From Arthrinium phaeospermum (Eukaryota > Ascomycota > Sordariomycetes > Amphisphaeriales > Apiosporaceae), in assembly GCA_006503535.1 (NCBI GenBank), contig QYRS01000016.1, positions 1 through 64,000 of the forward strand: a stretch of 64,000 bases of DNA. Reading direction: 5' to 3'. A model generated the notes under the pieces. It was given only the letters and a program-made list of their open reading frames with translations. It ran no database searches and was not told the DNA's origin. Numbering within the stretch: position 1 is the first letter of the stretch; every line of letters starts with the position of its first letter. The translations under genes were made by a program, and so were the position numbers. Positions 28,186-38,817 of this stretch are shown here, piece after piece.

Positions 28186-30607
28186 AAATAAAATTAAAAT
28201 AATTAATATTATATTAATAATAAAATAATTTTATAAATATAAAATAAATAACAAAATAAAAAAATATTTATATTAATTTATTTAAAATATAATTTTTAAA
28301 AATATTAAAAATTTATTATAATAATATAATAATTTTTATTTTATATAAAATAATAATAATAAAACCTTTTAAAAATTTAAATATTATATAAATTAATATA
28401 TTTTAAATTTATTTTAAAAAAAAAAATTTTAAAAAAGAAATAATTTTATTAAAATTAATTTTAATTTTAAAAAAATATTATATAAATTGAATTATTAAAG
28501 TATATAATATAATAATTTTAAATTATTTTAATTTAAAAATTTATATTAATAAATTATAAATTATAATAATAAAATATTTTTTATAAAATATATTAATAAA
28601 TAAATAAAATTAAAAATAAAATTAATTTATTTAATATATATTATAAAAAAATTAAATTTTATTTTTATTTTTAAAATATTTAATTTATTTTTTAATTTAA
28701 ATTTTTTTATAAATTTTATTAATAAAAAAATATTCGTTAATTTTAAAAATAATGCTAAATATATAATATAACTTTAATTATTATTTAAATAAAAACACTT
28801 TTAATTTTTAATTTAATAATTAATTTAATAACACTTTTTAAAAATTATATAAAGTTTAAATAAAATTATAATAAATATATATTATTAATATATTTTAAAC
28901 TTTATTTTAATTAATATTTTATTATTAAAAATAATTTTATTTAATAATAAATAAAATTATTATTAATAATAAATTATAATAATAAAATAAAATTAAAAAA
29001 TTCGTTTAATTATAAATATTATAATTAATTTATATATAAATATTTATAATTTATTTAATAATATTTTAATTATTTAATATAAATTAAAAGTTAAAATTAA
29101 TTAAAAAATTTAAAAATTAATTTTAATAATTCAATATTTATTATTTTATTTTTTAAATTAAAAGCTATAATAAAATATTAATATATTATTAAAAATTAAT
29201 ATATAAATTATAGTTTTTAAATTTTTAAAATCTTATAAATATAAATTTATATATATAAATTTTTACGTTTTTTCCTATTTATAATAATATTCTTTTAAAT
29301 AATATAAATATCGATTTTTTTAAATATTAATCCGTTAAATTTATTATAAAATAAATTAAATAATATATTTTAATTTCTATATATAATATTAAACTCTTTT
29401 TTTCTTTTTTTAATTTATATTAAAATTATTTAATAGAAATAAAAAATTTATAAAAAATAAGTTACTTTAAAAATAATAAATTTAAAAATAAAATATTATA
29501 TTTAATATTTTTAAAACTTTTAAAAATATTTTAATAATTATAACTTTTATAAATTAATAAAAGTTTAATAACGATTAATAATTATAAAATTCCTTTTTTA
29601 ATTCCGGTTTTATTTTTAATCGTTATTAATAATTTAATAAATTATATATAAAAGCTATTTTCGTTTTTTTATTAATTATTTAAAAGTTTTTTATTTAATA
29701 TAATTATATATATTATTTTATTATATTTATTTATTATAATAATAAAAATTTCTAAGATTAATTAACGTTTAATATATTATAAAAAAAGGAAATTAATAAC
29801 AAATAAATAATATAAAATTATTTACTTTAATATTATAAAGTTTTTTAAAAAATATAAATAATTTTAAAAATATTTAAAAGTTATTAAATATAAAATTAAA
29901 AAAATACTTTATTTAAGTTAATTTTTTATAAAGTATATATTATTAATTATAAGTTTATTTAAAAAAAATAAAATTTTAATAATAATAAAGCTTTTTTTAT
30001 TAAATAAATTAAATTATTTTAAAAGTTTTATAATGAAAAAGAAATAATAAAGAATTTAATTTAAACCCTCTTATTTATTATAATATTTATTTAAAAAAAA
30101 ACCTTTAATTTCGAGCGTTAATTAAAAGGTTTAATAAAGAGGATAACGAATAAATTTTAAATTAATAAACTTAAAAAAAGAGGGAAAAAAAAAAGAAAAG
30201 CGTTATATAAAGTTAATTAAGTAATTTTAAGCCTTATTAATTAATAATATTAATACTTTATATATAAATATAAATTAATATAGTTTAACCTTTTATTTAA
30301 AAGGAATAATATTAAACTTTATATAAGTATTATAAATATAAATAATTAAAACTATTTAAACATTTAAACGAATTAATCTCGAGCGTTTAATTCTACTATA
30401 ATAGGCGCTACCTTAATTATAACGCGTATATATAACAATTTCCTTATTATATTTACCGCGTTCTTTATACCGTTTATTACCTCTCGATTCTAAAGGATCT
30501 TCGCGACCATCTTTTATTAATACTACTCTGCTTTAGGCCCGCAGGATGCCATCCATCACCAGCGACAGGTCATACTACGTAATTCTTCTTCGCCCGAGTC
30601 CGGCCTT

Positions 30608-32561
30608 ATGTCTTTCATCCGGCTGATGTGGGCATGGCGCCATGCACGGCCTTGGCTGCGAGTGTTGCCCGCAGCTCTCTTCACTTTCTTCTCTATCGGC
30701 ACCTTCACAGTGGCGGGTGGTTTCTCCTCCCAAATCTCCACCACAGGCGAAGTGCTCCTGAAAGGGGACCACTGCGAGATTGCTACCGACGTACACAGGG
30801 GGAACTTGACGCAATTCGACGCCAACAAAGCGTACTGGGCCTCCTTCATAAACAATGTAAACAACTACGCCCAGCATTGCTACAATACAAATCGGAGCTC
30901 AGGGCTTGTCGAGTGTTCCAAATTCATCACGGACACTATCCCGACGGCTACCATGAATTACAAGGCAGAATGTCCTTTCGACGATTCCGGCATTTGTCGG
31001 CAGAACAGTTCAAGCTTACGACTCGATACTGGGCATTTGAACAGCAACGACATCTTCGGGCTCAATGCCCCTTATGACGAGACATGGACATTGCGATACG
31101 TTCTACAGATTAGTCCCTTCTGCCAGAGGCAAACCCCAGAATCCGGCATGTGCACATATAACACGGCTTCAACGTCATCCTAACTACTTGCCTTGTTCTT
31201 CACCAGTGTGTCCCATTAAAGACGGAAGGTCGCTCACGCAATGTCACGGTTTCCGGTCGAAATTTTACTACCTACAGTTACGGCAAGAGGCTGACAAGCG
31301 GGAAATGGAACGATCTTAACTACACCTATTCGGTCCCAGACGTGGAGACCCAGTACGCGAGAGCGGGAGGTGGCTTTGGAAACAACAAAGTTCTAGTCAG
31401 GTATGGGCCCATGGTATGCCTTGATGGTTGATTTCCATCTGACATCAACACCACAGTAGCGAATACTTCTTGATGTATCAAGGAACCCTCATCAACGAAT
31501 CCTCCACGTTCAATCCAGATCCAGAGGTCGTGGTGCGCGACGGAGACGTTTCCCTGTTTTTCCTATCGGGAAACGGAGTTGGCTTTGAATCGCCCTCGGC
31601 AGACGCTTGGTATCAAGTGAATGCTCTTGGTGGGGGGAGGAACCTCATCGGAAAGCCCGGGGAGAAAGCGGAAAGGAAAGCCATTTTTCGACCAAGCGAG
31701 GCAGCATCGCCCCTGGGATGCGTCGAGCAGTACCAGTGGTGTAGGGATCCAGCCTCTGGTCAGTGTGGTAACCTGTCGGGTCTTTTAGACGCCCTGTACA
31801 GCGCCGCTCCTTGGTTCGATCTTAGCAGCCAAGACTTGGACGCCGACAGGCCAATATTGCCGACCAGATTGGGGCGCCTTTTCCAATGGGCATACCTAAT
31901 TTTATTCAACCACGGGGCTCTTCTAACCCAGCTCATCGAAACACTTGGCCCAACATCCATCGTATCACAGACCCAGCAGAGTTTCATATATAGGATTCAA
32001 GATAATCAATGGCAGCTTGACGTCATGCAGTGGTGGTATACCCGGCTTGCCAGCTTCCAGGCCTTATTTGTCAACACTGCTCACGGAAGCACCGACTCTC
32101 CCTACCGCGCCTACACGTTCGCGCCCACGAATGAAGGCGAATGGGACCTATGCCATAACCAGAAGATCCGGAGCGCGCGCCATGCTTCTTTCAGCGTCTT
32201 TGGCCTGGTCTTTACGTACGCCCTGGGCTCGCTCATCATCGTCCTGTCCTTCCTAGTTACGCCATTGCTCCGGCTCCTGCAAAGGCGCGGCCGCTACAGC
32301 CGGTACGCCTACCTCGAGTGGGAGAGCGAGACGGCCATCCAGCTCCACCGGCTGGCGCAGGACCAGCTCGGCCACGGCCGTTGGAGTCGTTGCGATGAGC
32401 GCGTCCCAGTCACGCGGCCGGGCGACCTGCTCGCACCCCTCGACACGACGGACTGTCCGACGCCCGCGCGTACCCCCACAAAGACAGCCGCTTCAACGGT
32501 GGTTCCCAGAAGTCCCAAAACTACCAGAACAGGCCGGGCACTGCCCCCTGAGACACATTGA
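30608..32561 (+). CDS. Uncharacterised fungal membrane protein
   Basis: Proposed exons are 30,608-31,099, 31,207-31,400 and 31,457-32,561, giving 596 residues. The second intron is a normal GTATGG..CACAG. The first has a weak GTTCTA donor but a good CTAAC branch point and CAG acceptor, and it restores the frame as ..WTLRY/CVPLKTEG... A hydrophobic segment lies near residues 18-38. A large, probably extracellular domain with Cys and N-glycosylation-like sites follows. A second hydrophobic segment comes near the C-terminal third (FSVFGLVFTYALGSLIIVLS), then a cytosolic tail with WSRCDERVPVTRPGDLLAPLD. That tail resembles one I know from large families of uncharacterised fungal proteins; no function is known. 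It is the first gene after the AT-isochore. The frame is open upstream of the chosen ATG, so the N-terminus is uncertain. Confidence 0.7.
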
Positions 32562-32684
32562 GCGCCCGAGGTCTTGCATGGGACAGCTGTACATGTGATA
32601 TGTGTACTCATCGGTAACTCTAGGCTAGGAGCAAAAGGTTGTTTTAGGTATCTAGTAATTATCCTGGTGAATAATGCACACAGA

Positions 32685-34375
32685 TCAAGGAGGGGGGTGA
32701 ACCTGCGGAAGGGGTTGTGGTTGCAAATGTGCCGGGATGTCTATCCATCGTCTCTTAGGAAACATATATATCGCATCAACCTCCTCCATCGTTCGCCCCT
32801 GGGACTCCACAAGACAGACATGCACCATCAGCGCCATGAGCAGACAACACCCACCGAAGACGTAGCCGTAGGCATAGTTGATACGGGCCGTGATGGCCGG
32901 GGTGAAGAAGGCAATCAGGAAGCTCCACATCCAATAGACGGCCGTGGCGAAAGACGCACTCGTGGCCCGGCACTGCGCCGGGCACACAATGGCCGCCTCG
33001 CCCCAGGAGATCGGGCCCCAGGTGCTGGCGAACCCGGCGATGAACAGGGCCGTCGACCCTATGAGGACCCCGCTGGCGGCCGGCGTGCGCTGTGGGAACT
33101 CCTGGTCCAGCCAGAACCGGCCGGTCGAGGCGTAGACGACGAGGAACAGCGCCATCCACAGCGCGCCCAAGAACAGGCATCGCTTCCGCCGGAGCCGTTG
33201 GGCGAAGTAGAGCCCGGGGACTGTGCAGAGGACGTTGACCAGGCTGAGTATCACTTGGGTGATGTAGCTGTTGGAGATGCCGGTGCCGGCAAACACCGAA
33301 GTTCCGTAGTAGAAGAAGAAGTTGACCCCCGTGAGCTGCTGGAAGGACAGGATCCCGGTCGCGAGCAAGATGCGTGACCGTATTTGCCGGTCTCGCAAGA
33401 TTTTTTTCCAATCTGCTGAACTTCCTGACCTTTCAGCCTGCAGACTGGCTTCCATTTCACCAAGTTCCCGCACCAGGACTGGGTGGTCTTCCTGGACGCC
33501 CACGAGGCTTGCTATGACGGTCGTGGCGTCCTCGCGCCTGCCTTTGGCAAAGAGGTACTTAGGGCTTTCGGGCACGAACACTAAGCCCAGAAGTAGCATT
33601 GAAACCCAGACAAAGTCAAGCCCCATGGTGACTCGCCACGCCGCCGAAGTTGGCAAGCTTTCCGTGCCCATATTCACAAGGGATGCGGTCAGGATACCCA
33701 ACGTGACGGACATCTGGTAGCCACTGTCATAGTTCTTAGCGGAACTGGTTGGATATATTGGTCCATACCAACGAATGAGTGGCCACTTACGAGACGACCA
33801 ATCCTCGGATGTTGGTCGGCGAGGTTTCGCTGGTGGCCAAAGGCACGAGGGTCGACAAGGCCCCGACGCCAAGCCCACCTGTCCAACGGCCCAGAGCTAC
33901 TTGGTACCAGGCGTTCTGAGAGGTGATTTGCACGATGGCACCAATCCCGTAGATGAAGCAGGCTAATATGATTGGCAACTTGCGGCCCAGACGATCAGCC
34001 AATGGGCCGGCCATCAGGGCCCCGAAGAGATTTCCGATACTCAGCTGGTCGTGGCATTAAATTGGAGATTACGATGTTGTGTCAGGGTTAAGGGGGTCAT
34101 CATACTCACCAGTCCCACGATCAAGCCTGAGCGGGTCGAAGAGAACAGATACTTGCCCGTCTCGACGTCCCAGGTGCCAAATGCTTGTTTGAAAGTGGCC
34201 ATCTCCAGGAAACCGGAGATCTGGCCTACGACGTGTGTTAGATCAAGGCACGGTGAGAGAGGTGACGGGCGAACGAACCCGTGTCGTACCCATAAAGAAA
34301 CCCGCCAAGTGAGTATGTTATGCCCATCCATGTCACCCGCCGAGTGACGGGCAGCGACGCACGAGCTTTGGCCAT
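32685..34375 (-). CDS. MFS sugar (hexose-type) transporter
   Basis: Exons (minus strand) are 34,375-34,279, 34,225-34,110, 34,044-33,791 and 33,723-32,685, giving 501 residues, a usual size for the sugar porter family. The three introns are 53, 65 and 67 bases. The first uses GTTCGT and the other two GTGAGT and GTAAGT. Sugar-porter motifs are in order: YGYDTGQISGF at the first helix, PLADRLGRK between helices 2 and 3, PESPKYLFAKGR after helix 6, QQLTGVNFFFYYG in helix 7, and a C-terminal EEVDAIY. The helix 7 motif is typical of glucose/hexose carriers, but the substrate cannot be read from sequence. It acts in the plasma membrane by inference. The 3' end converges with the membrane-protein gene (123-base gap), and its promoter region is shared with the divergent gene at 35,215. 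Confidence 0.92.
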
Positions 34376-35214
34376 GTTGTATTGTCGTACCTCGAGGAAC
34401 GGTGGTAGTGTAGAGATGCGTTCACAAGTTACCTTTTCGCCTTATCTCGAGTGAGAACGGGGAGATAAAGACAATGGATGGGATAAGGAAGCATATAAGA
34501 GAGTTTGACTGTGTTTTAGCACGCTTATGTATCACCCCCCTCCAGCATTGGCTCAATACCCGGTGACCCCGACAAGACCGAATGCCCCCATGACAGTAGG
34601 CTACCCCCAGATACGCTTCTGTCATTCTTCGCTCATATTTCGTACTTCAGCCGGTTGTCAAGTCAATCATATAAGGCAGGTAAAGGGGGAACTCCGACAG
34701 CCTGCGGTCATACCCTGTTGGTCAGCGCCGGGCTCTCGGGCGGAGCTGCCTCTTTGGGCGATGGCGCACTAGTCACAGAGGAGCTTACTTGGCGCCGCCC
34801 GCTGTGAGGGTGGCGGCGATGCACGCCACGGGCCTATGGTAAATCAGTACAGAAGTGTGTTTACTCATCGAGAGCTGCGGCAAGGCTAAGATGGGCTACT
34901 CCGCGCCGGACTGCTGCTACGTATCATGCAGGACCGGGCATATGGAGGTGCACATGAGTGATTCTCTCAGGAAGGGCTTTCCAGTTGGCAGAGAACCACT
35001 CTGTGTGTGGAACGCATGGATATAAAGTGGCAGTCAATGGAAGGGGAGCTTCCAATGTTGACGATATGTCGTTGTCCATACAGTCAGTCACTCCTCACCC
35101 AACAGCTCTCGAGACAGGGTTTCATATCCATTTCGTTGAGTTGCAACATTACTGAACTCATCTACCTATTACAACCTAGACTGTACCTGCATTGCCTCTA
35201 CCGTCACGCCCATC
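34376..35214. promoter_or_regulatory. Shared divergent intergenic region
   Basis: This 839-base non-coding gap lies between the transporter start (-) and the next gene start (+), so it must hold both promoters. A TTATATG-like box reads on the minus strand near 34,490-34,500, about 120 bases from the transporter ATG. No other element is supported. Confidence 0.4.
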
Positions 35215-36195
35215 ATGTCGATGGGTCTTTGCAACTGGGCCCCCATGCCGTCCTCCTCCCGTCCTACCTCCGACCCGGAACGATTTGCTTTTTTTGATAC
35301 CATGCTCGGGCGCAAGCCCACCCCGACACCCGCTCATCTGACCAGTGTCTTATACATCCCGTGCCATGACAGCGATGCGCTCCATCTCCCCATGTACGAA
35401 GCCAGCGACTCCTATCACCACGCAATCGGGGACTCGCAGCTGGGCTCTACGCTGTACGCAGTCAAGCTAAGCGCGGCGTGTAAGCCGCGTGGAGACGGCG
35501 CCGGTCATTCCGTGGTCTACCATGGCAACATGCAGAGAGCAGCAGCTCCGGAGGATGGAGTGACCATCTCGGTGCAGAAGCGCGAGTTGGGCAACCAGGG
35601 CAGGGAGACTCGACTGTTAGTTGTCTCTGTCTACTAAGAAGCTAACAGTGCTGCTAACTGCGGTGACAACAGAACCCTGACGTTGCCGTCCGAGGGAGAG
35701 CCGTACTGTATCTCTATTGAATCACCAAAGGGCTCCACCACAATGGACACATTCTTCCCGATACCCCCCTCGACCAGGGCTGGTGACGTGATCCACCATC
35801 CTTACTTCGCACTGGACATCCCTCACACGAAGAACGGCATGTCCTCCACGACGCCGCTCGAGTGGCAAACCCATCCCATCGAAGATGGCCCATTGCGGTA
35901 TACGCTAGTCGACAAGGGCAGGCCCGGAGACACGACCGCCCGGATACGCGCCATCTACCACGACGCTGGCTGCAGCAAGCCCCTGTCGCACGGCCGCAGC
36001 GAGGGCGTGCTCCTCCTGCCCGAGTGGGTCGGAGAGGTGAACGAGGAGGCGGCGTATATGGAAGGCATAATAGTGGCCAGCATACTCGGTGTTCTCTGGC
36101 AGGTACGCGCGCTACAGGGAGGCATGTCGGTACCGCCTAAGCACGGTAAGCATATGGGTCAGCTCCGTCGGGTGCTTGCCCGGATCCGTGGTTAG
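35215..36195 (+). CDS. Unrecognised protein
   Basis: Two exons, 35,215-35,615 and 35,673-36,195, encode 307 residues. The 57-base intron has a GTTAGT donor, a CTAAC branch point and an ACAG acceptor, and it joins the frames cleanly (..ETRL/TLTLPSEGEPY..). I do not recognise a family. There is no signal peptide. A hydrophobic stretch near residue 270 (EGIIVASILGVLWQV) is short for a membrane helix. The C-terminus is basic. The sequence is rich in Pro, Ser and Gly in the first half and reads like a folded domain in the second half (CISIESPKG, FFPIPP, HPYFALDIP). It is divergent from the transporter and converges with the P450. Confidence 0.65.
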
Positions 36196-36399
36196 GTCGA
36201 CGATCGTCGGAGGAAGCACTAGTCAACATGATGTGCGAATATTTTGTTGGCACTACTTTGGTACTACTAGACACTACTTTGAACTTGATGATATCTAGAT
36301 AACCCAATAACAGTACCTGCAACGATAACCCCCTCGCTTTGGAATGAGATTAGTTGCTCCATGTGAACCCATATTATTTCGCTAATTGACAAGTACCCA

Positions 36400-38127
36400 T
36401 CAAAGAGACAACTCCTTAATGATGAGGGGCACAGTGACGTTAGGGTACACGACCAGGTTATCCGTCATGTCTGCCGGCCGCTTCTGGCCCTTCTCCGGAT
36501 ACTTGAAATCGTACCGGATCAGCAGTGACGCAAGCAAAAGCTTGATGACATCCTGCGCGAAAAAACGCCCGGGACAGGCGTGGAAACCGCCCCCAAAGTT
36601 GATGAAATCGTCCGAAACGGTCGCGAAGTGGTGCCTGTTGTTCCCGACCCGGTCGTAGAACCGTCCGGCGTCGAACCGCTCGGGGTCGGGATACACGTCC
36701 GGGTCGTGGTTCAGCTGGCGATTGGCGAACATGACCTGCGTGCCCGCCGGGATGTGGAACCCGTCGTGGAACGTCTTGGGAACGAGAGCGAGGCGCTGGA
36801 CCGTGACTTGGGGCATGGAGTGCATCCGCAGACTCTCTGTCATGAAGCTGTCCAAGTGGCGCAGTGACTGCAGGGCCGCTCGGTCGAAGCCGCCGCCATG
36901 CTGGTCCATGGCTTGTCGGACCTCGGTTCTGATGTCATCCAGGGACGCCGGGTGGCCGATGAGGTCGTATAGCGTCGAGAGGACCGTGGCGGCGGTGTTA
37001 TGGATCGCTGCCAGGGTTAAGCCCAGCTGATCCTGCGCAATTTCCTGCGCCGTGACTTGCCTACCCTTTCGTTGGTAGTCGTCGATGAGCCACTCGATGG
37101 CGTCGTCGTGATGATCCGTCTGTTTCTGTTTCTCCGTCCGCGCATCCAGGCGACATTGCAGGATTGGTTCGAGCAGCGCTGCCGCTCGTTGACGCTGCTT
37201 GTACACCATCTTGACGTCTCGCTCCAGGTACTTTGCCAGCCAGCGCAGGGACGGGGTGTACTTGGCCCGGACCGTGTTGGTCCCCTGAAGCAGACTCGTC
37301 GTGTAGTTCTGAGTCAGGTCCAGCCACTCGGGGTTCCGGCCCAGCTCTGGTCCCACCAGAACTCGCTGCCCGATCCGATTGAAGATTTGCAGCAAAAGGG
37401 GGTAAGGCATGATGCTGGTCCATTCTATCACATGGTATGAGCGTGGTGATAGTCTGGAATGGCACGTAACCTACCGGGGCATTCTGGGATGAATTCTTTG
37501 CATCCTGTCAAACAGTCGTCGTACATTTGCTGTATGAGACGGGCTATGAGAATCAGCGAGATACTTTTGTTTTGGGTCATAGGATCGAAGTCAGTTTAGA
37601 CTCACGAAGTGCTCGGTTCAGATCAATCCTTGTCGCGTGGCACAGTTCGTCCGTTATCAGAGGACCTCCGACGTGTCTCAGGATGGAGAGCTGCGGATGC
37701 GAATGCCATGATTAGTGTTGTTCGCAACATCCATTTCAATGCATTGCTTGCCTACATTTTCCATGAATCGCGGAAAGCTCAGTTCATCCTGAGGTGCGTT
37801 CTTCACTTCGTCGAGGTACTTGCGGGGTAGGACAACAAGCGGTCGTCGATCGTCGACAACGTTGCGCATCGAGAAAGCTTGTCCTTTTCTTAGATACTAC
37901 TGACTTGTCAGTAAGTCCTACTCGTGCTGTACCCATGTTGTTCTTACATCGTGGTAGCCTTTCGCAAGGAGTTCCTCAGACTCACGTGCGTACCGGACTC
38001 TTGAATTGTCTCCGTCGTCGAACTCGACACGTTGCACTAGACTGTCGGGGGTTGGATTACTTCGCATCCATCTCAACAGACACCAGCCGCCAATGACAGC
38101 CACCAGTGAGAAGATTGCCGCATCCAT
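36400..38127 (-). CDS. Cytochrome P450 monooxygenase
   Basis: Five exons (38,127-37,948; 37,896-37,756; 37,690-37,606; 37,543-37,475; 37,424-36,400) encode 499 residues, a normal length. Introns are 50-65 bases with GTAAGA, GTAGGC, GTGAGT and GTAGGT donors. An N-terminal hydrophobic anchor (residues 2-20) places it in the ER membrane. The I-helix is AAIHNTAAT (297-305), the K-helix ESLR (355-358), the meander DPERFDAGRF (PERF 406-409) and the heme loop FGGGFHACPGRFFA, with Cys 442 as the axial ligand. The I-helix has His-Asn before the conserved Thr where most P450s have Asp/Glu-Thr. It resembles fungal microsomal P450s of secondary metabolism such as the ent-kaurene-oxidase-like group. The substrate is unknown. 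Confidence 0.93.
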
Positions 38128-38817
38128 CGTTGCCTGCGGTGATAGAAGGCCAAGTTGAGGGTTTCCGTTGCTGTTGGGGGACTGGATGGCAGATAATATG
38201 GATTCCAAATATCCCAAGTCGATCTCATGTTCGTTCAGAGCTCTTTTTACCTGTATGGCCTCCCGGCCTGTATGTTGGGCCTGCGGCATGTGTTGGTCGG
38301 TGGCGTGCAGTGACCCGACGCAAGGGGCCTTCAAGGTGTTGGCGGGGGCACGTTGGGGGACCAATCATGACTTTCCCACTGCGCGGTTGGACTGGGAAGT
38401 AACATGTTCTTTACCTGTAGTGTTTGGTACTCCAGAAATAACCTGATCCCTTCCTATATAACCAGTTAGCTATCTTATAGTACCGAGCTTGTTCGATTAA
38501 ATCGGACCCCTAGCTTTGCCCGGGCTAACTAAACCCCGCGCTTGATGATCTCGACCATGCACGCCGTGTTCTAATTTTGACAACCAATCACGCTCCATGT
38601 CACACACATCAGCTCGGATACTTCCGAGCAGGATTGCATATATTTCAAAGACGATATTGTATTATATGGTCACAGAAAGACCTATTGCATTTTAAGTCTA
38701 TTCAATAATCGCCGAGTTAAAGTTAAACCCGGCTACTGCCCGTCTTTTCGTCCTTGAGTTGGCCCATCAAATTCATGTAAGTTGTTTGCGAGCATCGCCG
38801 ACGGCCACGGGTGCAGG
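38128..38817. other. Intergenic, P450 promoter and lipase 3' region
   Basis: This 690-base non-coding stretch must contain the P450 promoter (right of 38,127) and the lipase terminator (left of 38,818). I see no repeat or RNA gene in it. Confidence 0.4.

Larger units (their letters stand above)
1..30500. repeat. AT-isochore of RIP-mutated transposons
   Basis: Nearly all of this block is A and T, and I see no intact gene in it. Repeated segments can be aligned by eye within the block. They differ mainly by C/T and G/A changes, which is the signature of repeat-induced point mutation in fungi. The C and G that remain are mostly in CpG dinucleotides. Composition returns to normal between about 30,480 and 30,545. 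Individual elements are listed separately. The parts at about 600-970, 2,800-3,430, 14,235-16,247, 23,695-27,485 and 28,190-30,480 hold AT-rich sequence in which I recognise no coding content; the third and fourth of these are the interior of the LTR-type element. The mechanism is inferred from the pattern, not shown. Confidence 0.9.

Noticed and set aside
32574..33377. 267-residue plus-strand frame
   Set aside because: It is antisense to the transporter exon, rich in Arg/Gly/Pro, has no domain, and overlaps the clear sugar-porter motifs on the minus strand.
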